From: Gracilimonas sp.
GTDB taxonomy: Bacteria > Bacteroidota > Rhodothermia > Balneolales > Balneolaceae
Reading direction: 5' to 3'
DNA length: 64,000 bases
Assembly (NCBI RefSeq): GCF_014762685.1
Contig: NZ_JABURM010000005.1
Location: 744,001 to 808,000 of the forward strand
A model generated the notes under the pieces. It was not told the DNA's origin. It saw only the letters and a list, made by a program, of their open reading frames with translations, and made no database searches. Positions 1-8,524 of this stretch are shown piece after piece (within the stretch, counting starts at the first letter, position 1; each line of letters begins with the position of its first letter). The position numbers and the translations under genes are program-made.

Positions 1-133
1 CTTTGGTTTCAATCCCTGCCAGCCGTTCTTTGATAATAGGAAATCCAAGATCCGATAATTCTTGCCTTAAAAGGGGAGTGATTCGCTTGGGACAGGTAAT
101 AGAAATAGTGCTTGTTTGGGTAAAATCAGCCAT
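1..133 (-). CDS. THUMP-domain class I SAM-dependent RNA methyltransferase (N-terminal fragment)
   Basis: The minus strand reads from an ATG at 133 through the left edge of the window without a stop, giving 44 residues that begin MADFTQTSTISITCPKR. The pattern of a short beta strand followed by PLLRQELSDLGF resembles the N-terminal ferredoxin-like/THUMP start of RlmL/YpsC-type 23S rRNA guanine-N2 methyltransferases, where the phrase 'leucine-rich helix ending in LG(F/A)' is common. The catalytic part lies outside the window, so the assignment rests on a short stretch and is tentative. Its start is separated from the stop of the FKBP gene by about 90 bases with no obvious promoter. Confidence 0.5.
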   Translation of the reverse strand, partial: MADFTQTSTISITCPKRITPLLRQELSDLGFPIIKERLAGIETK

Positions 134-223
134 GAGTGGATTTTGTATTCAAAATAAAAAGATATAAAAAATGGAGTCCTCCTTGCGAAGAACTCCACGG
201 TTAAATTCGATAGAAGTCGGAAA

Positions 224-655
224 TCAGTTTACGATTTCAACTAATTCGATATCAAAGGTCAGGTCTTTGCCTGCAAGTGGATGGTTGGCATCAATAATGA
301 TGTTTTCCTCTTCTACTTTAGTAATCTGAACCGGAACGGGTTGTCCGTTTGGTTGATTCAATTGAAGCTGCATGCCTACCTGAGGCTCTATATCTTCAGG
401 AAGCTGACTTTTTTCGATTGTAACTTCTAAATCTTCTCTGCGATCGCCATAAGCATCGGCAGATTCAATACTTGCTGTGGTTTTATCTCCAACTTCTAAA
501 CCAACTACAGCTTTTTCAAAACCGGGAATCAATTTTCCTTCTCCCAGTGTTACTTCAAGTGGATCTCTTGATTCAGAAGTATCAAAAACTGATCCGTCTT
601 CTAATTTTCCAGTGTAGTGGACTTTTACGGTGTCACCGTCTTTTACTTTAGACAA
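224..655 (-). CDS. SlyD-like FKBP-type peptidyl-prolyl cis-trans isomerase
   Basis: Catalyses cis-trans isomerisation of prolyl bonds and probably acts as a cytosolic folding helper. I chose the TTG at 655, which gives 143 residues beginning (M)SKVKDGDTVKVHYTGKL. An upstream ATG at 715 would add 20 residues (MLNITYLCKNN...) that do not look like an FKBP N-terminus. Visible FKBP features are VHYTGKLEDGSVFDTS, the GxLIPGFE turn and the C-terminal strand FDIELVEI. The middle segment (about residues 70-125) is the insert-in-flap chaperone domain of SlyD-type proteins, and DANHPLAGKDLTF is the usual SlyD signature. The histidine-rich metal-binding tail of E. coli SlyD is absent. There is no signal peptide. 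The start codon choice is the main uncertainty. Confidence 0.85.
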   Translation of the reverse strand: MSKVKDGDTVKVHYTGKLEDGSVFDTSESRDPLEVTLGEGKLIPGFEKAVVGLEVGDKTTASIESADAYGDRREDLEVTIEKSQLPEDIEPQVGMQLQLNQPNGQPVPVQITKVEEENIIIDANHPLAGKDLTFDIELVEIVN

Positions 656-742
656 AATAAATCTTGTTTTAATTGTGAATATATTGTTCTTACAAAGATA
701 CGTAATATTCAACACTTTTGAGGATTGTAAACACCTATTAAC

Positions 743-1171
743 ATGATCAGCGATAACAAAGACATTCAGCAGGTATTAAAACAGTCAAAAACAGTGGCAA
801 TGATTGGCTGTTCACCCAATGTGTACCGTACAAGCAATTATGCCGCCAGGTTTTTAAAGGAGAGAGGGTATCGTGTGATCCCGGTGAATCCGCAGGCAGA
901 GGATATTTACGGCGAAAAAAGCTACGATAAATTAACCGATATCCCTCAGGATGTGCATATTGATATCGTCAATGTATTTCGAAATTCGGAATTCTCAGCT
1001 GAGGCTGCTCAAGATGTAGCCGACTGGAAAGAAAAAACTGGTCAAAATCCGGTAATCTGGACACAGCTTGATGTTTCATCCCCTGAAGCTGAAAGGATTG
1101 CTGAAGAAAACAACCTGCAGTACATCAAAAACCGCTGTATTATGGTAGAATGGGATAGGAATTTTAAATAA
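743..1171 (+). CDS. CoA-binding domain protein (YccU-like)
   Basis: A 142-residue single Rossmann-like CoA-binding domain. Residues 18-25 contain VAMIGCSPN, the nucleotide/CoA-binding loop, followed by the helix NYAARFLKERGYRV and the strand IPVNP typical of this family. A Cys near residue 132 (NRCIMVEW) is also family-typical. Members bind CoA and are often stand-alone; their physiological role is mostly unknown, and CoA-sensing or metabolite-repair roles are conjecture. The gene is divergent from the FKBP gene with 87 bases between the chosen starts, and it ends in a strong hairpin shared with the convergent yajQ gene. Confidence 0.85.
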   Translation: MISDNKDIQQVLKQSKTVAMIGCSPNVYRTSNYAARFLKERGYRVIPVNPQAEDIYGEKSYDKLTDIPQDVHIDIVNVFRNSEFSAEAAQDVADWKEKTGQNPVIWTQLDVSSPEAERIAEENNLQYIKNRCIMVEWDRNFK

Positions 1172-1177
1172 GATAAT

Positions 1178-1246
1178 GAGAGTTGAAAGTTGATAGAGTG
1201 AAAGATATATTTTCAGCACTTATCACCCTATCAACTTTCAACTCTC
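1178..1246. terminator. Bidirectional hairpin between convergent genes
   Basis: A perfect 19-base inverted repeat (1178-1196 with 1228-1246), extendable by five more pairs with one mismatch, sits between the convergent CoA-binding and YajQ genes. The arms are built on repeats of a GTTGAAA/GATAGAGT type, so this belongs to the repeat-built terminators seen elsewhere in the window. Confidence 0.7.
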
Positions 1247-1252
1247 AAATAG

Positions 1253-1741
1253 CTACTTCATATTCACAAACTGCAAAGGCACACCCATATCTTTCGATTT
1301 CAGATGTTTTATGACAGCCTGTAAGTCATCGATTTTTTTCCCATCTACCCGAACCTGATCATCCTGAATCTGAGGCTGTACTTTCACTTTCATAGCTTTA
1401 ATTTCCTTTACGATCTTTTTAGCCGTTTCCCGGTCAATCCCTTCCTTGAGCATTACGTCCATCTTTAGGTGCCCCTGAGAAGTTCCTTTCGGATCTTTAA
1501 AATCAAGTACTTTGGCACTGATGCCGCGCTTAATGAAATTCTTAATCAGCATATCCTTGACCGCTTCCAATTTCATGCTCTCAGCTGCAACCAGATGAAT
1601 ACGATTCTCCTTTTTGTGGAATTCAACTTCTGTGTGAAGTCCGCGGAAGTCATAACGCGTGTTAATTTCTTTTAGGGTATTGTTGATAGCATTATCAACT
1701 TCTTGCGCATCAACTTTATTTACAATATCAAATGAAGCCAT
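1253..1741 (-). CDS. yajQ: YajQ-family nucleotide-binding protein
   Basis: A 162-residue protein with the full YajQ pattern: N-terminal MASFDIVNKVDAQEVDNAIN, the central NRYDFRG-like segment (TRYDFRGLHTEVEF), and a C-terminal half with QIQDDQVRVDGKKIDDLQ followed by the end FVNMK. The family has two ferredoxin-like domains and binds nucleotides; a Xanthomonas member binds cyclic di-GMP. Here the exact role is unknown. The protein is cytosolic with no membrane segment. It ends against the hairpin at 1178-1246. The upstream 130 bases contain the terminator of the next gene. Confidence 0.93.
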   Translation of the reverse strand: MASFDIVNKVDAQEVDNAINNTLKEINTRYDFRGLHTEVEFHKKENRIHLVAAESMKLEAVKDMLIKNFIKRGISAKVLDFKDPKGTSQGHLKMDVMLKEGIDRETAKKIVKEIKAMKVKVQPQIQDDQVRVDGKKIDDLQAVIKHLKSKDMGVPLQFVNMK

Positions 1742-1805
1742 GGGGAATTCAAATTTTAAGATTTAAAATAAGTTATCTGATTGGGCTTAGGATAAAAATT
1801 ATATA

Positions 1806-1875
1806 AGTGATGAAGTGACTACTGATAAAGTAAGTTGAATAAAACTACTTTATAACTTTATCACTTTATCACTCT
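1806..1875. terminator. Imperfect hairpin downstream of the membrane protein gene
   Basis: The left arm (about 1806-1835) and right arm (about 1840-1875) carry repeats of GATAAAGT/AGTGATGAA and their complement, forming an imperfect stem that directly abuts the stop codon of the minus-strand gene ending at 1876. It has the same construction as the hairpin at 2963-3030. Terminator function is inferred from position. Confidence 0.5.
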
Positions 1876-2580
1876 TCACTCTAATTCTTCATATTCATCA
1901 AATTCGTCTTTTTCCAACTTCTCGGCAATCTTTTCGGAAAGGATTTTCTCTACAAACAGCTCGTCTTCGTCAGGAATCATAGTTTTAAAAGAACGAATTT
2001 TACCATCCAGTTTATATTCGATTTCAATCACGCCCTCCGCAAACCAGGAATAGGTGAAAAAATCATCCCAGCTTATCTTTCGATCCAATAGTATCAAGCC
2101 TTTTGTTCGAAGCTCAGGAACTAACCTTATGGTAAAGCTGTAAGCACCAATTGCAATAATGGATAATCCTGAGGTAACTCGGATAGGAGTGAATGGGAGG
2201 TCAGAAAATAAGGAAGTTCGTTGAATACCAAACAAGATAATTCCAATGGCTACTATATTCGGAAAAATGTCTGTCCAAAATGATCGATTCACATACAGGA
2301 TTTCGCCGCTATCGCTTTTTTGTTTGAATTGCTGATAAGCAGCCCCGATAAAAAAGCCAAATAAAGAGGCATAGACATTGGCCATAACGGCTCCTGCAAC
2401 AGCTTCGGGGAAATAACCAATGCGATGCATCCATTGCAAAATCAGGAATAGTATTACTACACAAAGCAGTGTGATTGACAAATTTCGTGGAGTAATTTGA
2501 TCAATATATAGAAGTCGTTTGTAGCCAAGCCAAATACTTAGGATTGTTATAATAAAAGCTGAAACAACTATCCAGATCAT
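1876..2580 (-). CDS. Multi-pass membrane protein of unknown function
   Basis: A 234-residue protein I do not recognise. The first two thirds are hydrophobic, with about five predicted membrane segments at roughly residues 1-20, 33-50, 60-83, 105-123 and 133-151. The last 80 residues are soluble and strongly acidic at the end (EKDEFDEYEELE). The C-terminal part contains KISWDDFFTYSWFAEG and a beta-like stretch VIEIEYKLDGKIRSF, which resembles small membrane proteins carrying a DUF5673-like tail, but I cannot confirm this. Its start is only 9 bases from the first possible start of the divergent DUF971 gene, so the promoters must overlap. Confidence 0.7.
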   Translation of the reverse strand: MIWIVVSAFIITILSIWLGYKRLLYIDQITPRNLSITLLCVVILFLILQWMHRIGYFPEAVAGAVMANVYASLFGFFIGAAYQQFKQKSDSGEILYVNRSFWTDIFPNIVAIGIILFGIQRTSLFSDLPFTPIRVTSGLSIIAIGAYSFTIRLVPELRTKGLILLDRKISWDDFFTYSWFAEGVIEIEYKLDGKIRSFKTMIPDEDELFVEKILSEKIAEKLEKDEFDEYEELE

Positions 2581-2625
2581 TGGTTAATTTTGGTTAAATT
2601 TTTAAAAGGGATAAATTATTTTTTG

Positions 2626-2952
2626 ATGGATAAATCAACTACGCCCACCGGCATTGAAGTTAGCAATAAAGATCAGGTTCTGGAAATTTTATGGGACGAT
2701 GGCCACACCTCGGTATATCCACTTTACGGACTTCGGGTGAATTGTCCTTGTGTAACCTGCAGGGGAGGGCACGGCAGCATGGGCGATTTTGAACCGGAAG
2801 CTTTTTTCGAAGAAAATCCATCCCGAATTGAGATTCGAAATATTGAACAAGTTGGAAATCACGCCATAAAAATTACATGGGGGGATGGCCATAACTCCGG
2901 AATGTACCAGTGGGAAACCCTGCGGTGGCTGGACCCGGAAAATCATAAGTAA
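2626..2952 (+). CDS. DUF971 / gamma-butyrobetaine-hydroxylase-like N-terminal domain protein
   Basis: A 108-residue stand-alone domain. The motif LYGLRVNCPCVTCRGG supplies three cysteines that match the small metal-binding site of this family. WGDGHNSGMYQWETLRWL near the end is the other hallmark block. In eukaryotic gamma-butyrobetaine hydroxylase this fold precedes the oxygenase domain; bacterial stand-alone members are often linked to Fe-S carrier proteins, but the role here is not shown. I prefer the ATG at 2626 over a TTG at 2590, because the extra 12 residues (VKFLKGINYFL) are not family-like. Confidence 0.85.
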   Translation: MDKSTTPTGIEVSNKDQVLEILWDDGHTSVYPLYGLRVNCPCVTCRGGHGSMGDFEPEAFFEENPSRIEIRNIEQVGNHAIKITWGDGHNSGMYQWETLRWLDPENHK

Positions 2953-2962
2953 CGAATGAAAA

Positions 2963-3030
2963 AGTGATAGAGTGATAAAGTGATGAAATAATTCGAATAA
3001 GATTACTTCATTACTTTATTACTCGTTACT
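2963..3030. terminator. Bidirectional hairpin between convergent genes
   Basis: The arms 2963-2992 and 3001-3030 are complementary if G-U pairs and one bulge are allowed, and are built from an 8-base unit of the AGTGATAA type. It lies between the convergent DUF971 and Rieske genes and overlaps the last codons of the latter. Confidence 0.55.
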
Positions 3031-4134
3031 CATTATCTCAGTATATTTTTTAAATTCCTGCTTCAACAGGTTTTGAAAATGATAAACTCCCAGTTCTCTT
3101 TTTACAGAGAAACGCCCCTGATCATAAACTTTGGACTGGAGGCCTTGCTGTACCGCTTCGCAAATTTCAATGTCTTCTTCCTGGATTTTATCACTGTAAG
3201 CTATGTCTTCTTCAATTACGCCTGATTTCACTTTGGCGTCCAAATTATCATAGAAATAGCTGAAGAGTACTCTGCATTTAGTAGGAGAAACAGGGATAAC
3301 GAGATTTATTTGAAGTCGCCCCGGCAAAATGTTGAGCATCATATTGGGGAAAACAAAATAGTAAAATGCTTCGCCGCCTTCATTAGAGTAAAAACTTTTC
3401 CCACCCTTAATAGGGCTGTGTTGCAATGAATACCATTCCTCCGTTTCGGTTATATAAGAACGATAATCCAATAAATTTGCGAGCTCGGGATGTACAATGG
3501 GGATATGGTACCCCTCCAGGAAATTATCTACATACACCTTCCAGTTGCAGTCAATATCATAAGTTAGTTCGCTATGATGTTGCAGGTCGCTTAAATTTAA
3601 AGGTGAGATTCTATCTTCTATATCATGCAAAATATTTTCCAGGCTGAGCTTGCTCTTTTGAACTCTTGCAAAAATTAAGCCTTGCCAAATATCAATCTCA
3701 ATCGGGTCCAGCCCAAAATCTTTTTTGTCAAAAAGCTCAACAAGATTCCAGTCAGGAACTCCCCGAAGGGAGCCGTCATCCAAATACGTCCACCCGTGAT
3801 ATTGGCACTGAATCACCGTTTTGGTTCCCTTCTTAATGGCCAGCGGTCCGCCACGGTGCTTACAAACATTATAAAACGCCTTGATTTCATTCTTTATGTC
3901 CCGGAAAACAATAATAGGATTGCCGGCGACTTCGGTTGTGTAGGAATCACCGCTATTGGGTATTTGGTTAACATGACATATATACTTCCAGTGATTTGGA
4001 AAGAGGTGTTCCAGTTCAAGTGAAAATACATCAGTATGATGATACCAAAGGGAAGGAATGGTTTTAGCTTTTTCAATGGGAATTATTTCCAAATCTTCGG
4101 GGGGAAATAAATTTTTATAAGTTTTATTATTCAT
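3019..4134 (-). CDS. Rieske non-heme iron oxygenase, alpha subunit
   Basis: A 371-residue oxygenase with an N-terminal Rieske [2Fe-2S] domain and a C-terminal catalytic domain. The Rieske ligands are C91-x-H93 (NVCKHRGGPL) and C110-x2-H113 (CQYHGW). The mononuclear iron site shows the classic DNFLEGYHIPIVHPEL block with His210 and His215; a later acidic residue in EEDIEICE is the likely third ligand. The overall pattern is closest to single-component alpha subunits acting on quaternary amines (choline, carnitine or stachydrine type), but the substrate cannot be read from sequence. No reductase partner is adjacent, so electrons must come from elsewhere in the genome. Confidence 0.88.
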   Translation of the reverse strand: MNNKTYKNLFPPEDLEIIPIEKAKTIPSLWYHHTDVFSLELEHLFPNHWKYICHVNQIPNSGDSYTTEVAGNPIIVFRDIKNEIKAFYNVCKHRGGPLAIKKGTKTVIQCQYHGWTYLDDGSLRGVPDWNLVELFDKKDFGLDPIEIDIWQGLIFARVQKSKLSLENILHDIEDRISPLNLSDLQHHSELTYDIDCNWKVYVDNFLEGYHIPIVHPELANLLDYRSYITETEEWYSLQHSPIKGGKSFYSNEGGEAFYYFVFPNMMLNILPGRLQINLVIPVSPTKCRVLFSYFYDNLDAKVKSGVIEEDIAYSDKIQEEDIEICEAVQQGLQSKVYDQGRFSVKRELGVYHFQNLLKQEFKKYTEIMSNE

Positions 4135-4211
4135 TAATTTAGAACTAATCTAAATAAAGTTATATTTTCTATCTGTTAACAAATTGAAAGTTTCACAAAC
4201 CAATTGTATCA

Positions 4212-5231
4212 ATGAAATCTAATCTGTTGTTACTCATTGCATTTGCAATGATTTTTGTTTCCTGTTCCAACCAAGAAGAAGTAAACGTTTATTCTGCCCG
4301 GCATTATGATACCGATCAGGAATTATATTCAGAGTTTACTGAAAAAACCGGCATAAAAGTAAACCTTATTGAAGGCGGATCTGACGAACTTATTGAAAGA
4401 GTACGCAGCGAAGGCCTCAATTCTCCGGCTGATGTACTTATTACCGTAGATGCCGGTCGATTATGGAGGGCAGAAGAAGCCGACATACTTCAACCGTTTG
4501 AATCAGAGACACTGGAAGAACGAGTACCTGCTGAGTTTCGGCATCCTGACGGGCTCTGGGTTGGGCTTTCCAAGCGTGTAAGGGGTATCGTAGTAAATCC
4601 TGAAGCGGTGGAAAATTATGAAGAACTGACCTATGAAGACCTGGCGGATCCACGTTTTGAGGGCCGTGTTTGTGTACGTTCTTCCAATAATATTTATAAC
4701 CAGTCTTTAGTGGCATCTATGATTGAAACGATTGGTGCCGAGGCAACAGAAGAATGGGCGGAAGGATTGGTAGCTAATTTCGCCCGTGATCCACAGGGAG
4801 GAGACCGGGATCAAATTCGTGCCGTTGCTGTAGGGGCATGTGATGTGGCCATTTCCAATCACTACTACTTAGCAGTTATGATGACCGGAGAGGATGAAGC
4901 CGATCTTGAAGCCGCTTCAAAAGTTGAATTTGTTTTCCCAAATCAGGGTGAAGATGGGCGCGGAGCTCATATTAATGTAAGTGGAGCCGGAATTCTTAAA
5001 AATTCACCCAATAAAGATAATGCGGTTCGTTTTTTGGAATACTTAACCACTCCTGAAGCACAGAAGCATTTCATCAGCGGAAACAATGAGTATCCCGTGA
5101 ATGATGAAGCTGAAATCGCGGAAGTACTTCAACAATTTGGGGAATTCAAAAGTGATGCAGTAAATGTATCAGCATTAGGAAGAAATAACCCGGAAGCTAT
5201 TCAGATCATGGACAGAGCCGGTTGGAAATAG
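4212..5231 (+). CDS. Fe(3+) ABC transporter substrate-binding lipoprotein
   Basis: A 339-residue periplasmic iron-binding protein of the FbpA/FutA family. Residues 1-18 form a lipoprotein signal ending in the lipobox FVSC, so Cys18 should be lipidated. The mature start EEVNVYSARHYDTD is the family N-terminal strand. The stretch ISNHYYLAVM contains the paired tyrosines that coordinate ferric iron in family members, and GGDRDQIRAV precedes it as in FutA. It captures Fe3+ and passes it to a membrane permease; the permease gene lies next to it but converges on it rather than being co-transcribed. No ATPase gene is present nearby. Confidence 0.9.
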   Translation: MKSNLLLLIAFAMIFVSCSNQEEVNVYSARHYDTDQELYSEFTEKTGIKVNLIEGGSDELIERVRSEGLNSPADVLITVDAGRLWRAEEADILQPFESETLEERVPAEFRHPDGLWVGLSKRVRGIVVNPEAVENYEELTYEDLADPRFEGRVCVRSSNNIYNQSLVASMIETIGAEATEEWAEGLVANFARDPQGGDRDQIRAVAVGACDVAISNHYYLAVMMTGEDEADLEAASKVEFVFPNQGEDGRGAHINVSGAGILKNSPNKDNAVRFLEYLTTPEAQKHFISGNNEYPVNDEAEIAEVLQQFGEFKSDAVNVSALGRNNPEAIQIMDRAGWK

Positions 5232-5255
5232 ACTGACGAACATCCAACATTGAAC

Positions 5256-5310
5256 AAGGAACATTAAATTTCGAAGTTATTAATTTCGGAATTTGGTGTT
5301 CCTTTTTTGT
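5256..5310. terminator. Terminator between iron-binding protein and permease genes
   Basis: The stem AAGGAACA (5256-5263) pairs with TGTTCCTT (5297-5304) and is followed by a T-run, in the direction of the plus-strand gene. It separates two convergent genes. Confidence 0.6.
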
Positions 5311-5355
5311 TGATATCCAAAAAATATTTCCAAGTTATCAATGAAATATAAATCT

Positions 5356-7050
5356 CTATTGAGTTTCTGATTTTCGTGACTTGGCAATAGTTCGGCTAAT
5401 GATGATCACCGGAATAATACCTACTAAAACTATCATTAAAGCTGCCCCGGCTGATTCTGCCAACCTTTCATCGGATGCATATCTATATACCTGAACGGCT
5501 AAGGTATCAAAATTAAATGGCCGTACGATAAGTGTTGCAGGCAATTCTTTCATGACATCGACAAACACCAATAAACCCGCCGTTAATAGTCCTCCGGACA
5601 TCATTGGAATATGTATGCTGCGAAGGACTTTGGAAAACCGATAACCCATTCCACGAGCCGCTTCATCCATGTTTGGAGTGATTTTTTCCATGCTTGCTTC
5701 AACTCCACCAAATGAAACAGACAAGAAACGAACCAAATAGGCGAATACCATCGCGAAAATGGTACCACTGAGCAGAAGCCCGCTTGAAAACCCAAACTGA
5801 TCCCTGAAGAAAGAATCCAAGGAGTTATCAAAAAAACCAAACGGGATAAGAACTCCAACAGCTATTACGGAACCGGGAATTGCGTATCCAAGAGAACTGA
5901 TTCTATTAAAGAATTTTACTGATTTTGTAGGATTCAGCCGTGCTGAATAAGCCATGATTAAAGCAAGTAATACAGCTAAAAATCCGGTTAGAGCGGATAC
6001 TGTAAATGAATTGAACGAGAGCTCTATAAACTTAAAATTCAGGTGATGGATATTTGAAAAAAACATTTCCAATAACAGAATAACAGGCAGTAAAAAACCT
6101 ACCAAAACAGGAATAAAGCAAGCAGTAAAAGCAAACCACGCCTTATGACCTTTTAAATGAAACCGGTTAAGCCTTTTAAACCGGGATGAGTTGGATTTTT
6201 CATTACTGATCTTTTTCCGGGACCATCGTTCAAGCACTAATAGAACAACAATGAACGCTAAAAGGAATGCGGCAAGTTGGGCTGCAGCCGGTCGCTCACC
6301 CAGCCCAAACCATGTTCGATATATGCCCGTTGTAAAAGTTTGAACACCAAAATATTCCACTGTGCCAAAATCATTCAGTGTCTCCATTAATGCGAGTGCC
6401 AATCCGGCTGCTATTCCGGGACGGGCTACTGGTAAGGCAACTTTAAAAAAGCTTTGCCAGGTGGAGTATCCCATGATCCGGCTGGCTTCCAGCAAACTGG
6501 TCGATTGTTCCAAAAAAGAGGATCGGGCGAGCATATAAACATAAGGGTAAAAAGCCAGCGACATGATAATTATAGCACCCTCAATGGAACGGATATTTGG
6601 AAACCAATAATCCCCAAGACTTAAACCAAATATATTGCGAATGGCCGTTTGCATAGGACCTGCAATATCCAGGAAGTCTGTGTAAATGTAGGCCATTAAA
6701 TATGCCGGAATTGCAAAGGGAAGAATAGAAGCCCACTCAAAAACACGCCGTCCGGGGAAGTCGGTCATAGTTATCAACCAGGCTGATGAAACCCCAAGTA
6801 CGATAACTCCAAACGATACTCCAAAAATCAACAGGACCGAGTTTAAGATGTAGTCGTCTAAAACTGTATTTGCAAGATGTCTCCAAACCTCACCGGCTGG
6901 GGTAAAAATGGAAAAAATAACCGTCAAAATGGGGATTGAAATAAGCACGGCTATAGCCATACTTAAGAAAGTCCATTTTGGTGATTTCTGCTGGTTCTTG
7001 GACGAACCCGGTCTTAAATTTTGAATAGTTGTATGCAGTGCTTTAAGCAT
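5356..7050 (-). CDS. Ferric iron ABC transporter permease (fused two-domain FbpB type)
   Basis: A 564-residue inner-membrane protein with about twelve transmembrane helices arranged as two binding-protein-dependent transport domains (roughly residues 60-280 and 340-550). Each half has an EAA-like loop for docking the ATPase: EASRIMGYSTWQSFFKVALP in the first and DEAARGMGYRFSKVL in the second. This fused duplication is typical of the iron permeases FbpB/SfuB. It would work with the binding lipoprotein encoded at 4212-5231. It is the last gene of a minus-strand run, 33 bases after the oxidoreductase gene. The ATP-binding subunit is not encoded in this window. Confidence 0.92.
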   Translation of the reverse strand: MLKALHTTIQNLRPGSSKNQQKSPKWTFLSMAIAVLISIPILTVIFSIFTPAGEVWRHLANTVLDDYILNSVLLIFGVSFGVIVLGVSSAWLITMTDFPGRRVFEWASILPFAIPAYLMAYIYTDFLDIAGPMQTAIRNIFGLSLGDYWFPNIRSIEGAIIIMSLAFYPYVYMLARSSFLEQSTSLLEASRIMGYSTWQSFFKVALPVARPGIAAGLALALMETLNDFGTVEYFGVQTFTTGIYRTWFGLGERPAAAQLAAFLLAFIVVLLVLERWSRKKISNEKSNSSRFKRLNRFHLKGHKAWFAFTACFIPVLVGFLLPVILLLEMFFSNIHHLNFKFIELSFNSFTVSALTGFLAVLLALIMAYSARLNPTKSVKFFNRISSLGYAIPGSVIAVGVLIPFGFFDNSLDSFFRDQFGFSSGLLLSGTIFAMVFAYLVRFLSVSFGGVEASMEKITPNMDEAARGMGYRFSKVLRSIHIPMMSGGLLTAGLLVFVDVMKELPATLIVRPFNFDTLAVQVYRYASDERLAESAGAALMIVLVGIIPVIIISRTIAKSRKSETQ

Positions 7051-7083
7051 GCCGTAAGATAAGCTTCTGTGACTTTAAGTTTC

Positions 7084-8523
7084 TCAAGAAACCCCAAATT
7101 CATGTTTCAATACCGATTGTGCTGCATGGTAACCGCTCATGCCATGAACCCCGCCGCCCGGTGGAGTAGAGGAGGAACAAATATATAAACCTTCTGCCGG
7201 AATTTTATAGGGGTCCCATTTAAATACGGGGCGGCCAAAAAGCTGCCTGGCAAATTGTGCACCTCCATTAATGTCGCCTCCAATATAATTGGCGTTATAA
7301 TTTTGCATATCAATGGTATTCATAATGCTTTTACTGATAATAGTGTCACGAAATCCGGGTGCAAACCGTTCAATCTGGTTTTCAATGATCTCTGTCATGT
7401 CCTTTTCCGAACCATTGGGTACGTGACAATATGCCCAAAGAACATGTTTGCCTTTTGGAGCCCGGGTTTCATCAAATATGCTGGGCTGAGATACTAATAC
7501 ATAAGGTTTTTCATGGTGTTCACCTTTCCATGCTGCCTCTTCACTTTCAGCTATTTCTTCAAAAGTACCACCTAAGTGTAATGATCCGGCTTTTTTACAC
7601 ACTTCATTTTGCCAAGGCACCGGTTCAGATAATGCCCAGTCTATTTTAAAAGCCCCCGGGCCGTACTTATAATTTTGCAGGGCTTCTTTATATTTTCGAG
7701 GGAGCTTTTCCCCGGCTATTTTGGCGATTTGATGAGGCGTGAGATCAAATAAAACAATTTTTGAAGGGGGAATATCAGCTAATGTCTTTATTTCATGATC
7801 CGTCTCAATGTTACCGCCCATAGTTTTAAACAAATTACCAAGCGCGTTTGTAATGGAAGCAGAACCGCCTTTCGCCACCGGCCAGCCAACCGCATGTGCC
7901 GAACCTCCTATAAGCAATCCAAATGAAGCTGTAAAAGCTTTGTTAAGGGGAATAATGCTATGGGCAGCACACCCCGCAAATAAGGCTCTTGCTTCCGGAC
8001 GCCGGAATAAAGAATTGATCAAAAGTTTAGCTGAAAATAATCCATACCATCCAAAACGGGCCATCAATAACGGATGACCGGGAATGCGGAGGGTTCCGAA
8101 AATATCCTCAGAAAGATAGTCCCAGTGATCTACAAACTCTTGAAATAGACGGTGATAAGGTTTCCCGTCTTCTCCTAAATGTTCCATAGTTTTTTCGAGA
8201 GAGCGATGGGCGGCTATAGCTTTACCATCATCTAAAGGGTGAGCATAAGGCAATTCAGGGTGAATAAATTCCAGCCCATGTTTTTCAAGATTCAATGTAT
8301 TAAAGAAGGGGGAACCGGCGGCTGTGGGGTGAACCGCAGAACATACATCATGAAAAAAGCCGGGTTCTGTAAGTTCCATGGTACGGGTACCACCACCAAT
8401 CGTGGATTTTGCCTCTAATACAAGAACATTCAGTCCTTCCTGAGCGAGCCGTACCGCCGCGCTTAAACCATTAGGGCCTGAACCCACGACAACTGCATCA
8501 TATTCGTTTCCAAAGGTGGTCAA
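7084..8523 (-). CDS. Phytoene-desaturase/PYROXD2-like FAD oxidoreductase
   Basis: A 479-residue flavoprotein of the carotenoid-desaturase/isomerase (CrtI-like) family. The dinucleotide-binding motif VVVGSGPNGLSAAVRLAQEG begins near residue 11, followed by the acidic LVLEAK. The C-terminal FAD signature is seen in LYICSSSTPPGGGVHGMSGYHAA. Between them the sequence resembles the eukaryotic PYROXD2 and bacterial 'NAD(P)/FAD-dependent oxidoreductase' subgroup rather than true phytoene desaturases, and there is no phytoene synthase gene nearby, so the substrate is unknown. Its start follows the stop of the subtilase gene by one base, which indicates co-transcription. Confidence 0.85.
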   Translation of the reverse strand: MTTFGNEYDAVVVGSGPNGLSAAVRLAQEGLNVLVLEAKSTIGGGTRTMELTEPGFFHDVCSAVHPTAAGSPFFNTLNLEKHGLEFIHPELPYAHPLDDGKAIAAHRSLEKTMEHLGEDGKPYHRLFQEFVDHWDYLSEDIFGTLRIPGHPLLMARFGWYGLFSAKLLINSLFRRPEARALFAGCAAHSIIPLNKAFTASFGLLIGGSAHAVGWPVAKGGSASITNALGNLFKTMGGNIETDHEIKTLADIPPSKIVLFDLTPHQIAKIAGEKLPRKYKEALQNYKYGPGAFKIDWALSEPVPWQNEVCKKAGSLHLGGTFEEIAESEEAAWKGEHHEKPYVLVSQPSIFDETRAPKGKHVLWAYCHVPNGSEKDMTEIIENQIERFAPGFRDTIISKSIMNTIDMQNYNANYIGGDINGGAQFARQLFGRPVFKWDPYKIPAEGLYICSSSTPPGGGVHGMSGYHAAQSVLKHEFGVS

Positions 8524-8524
8524 A

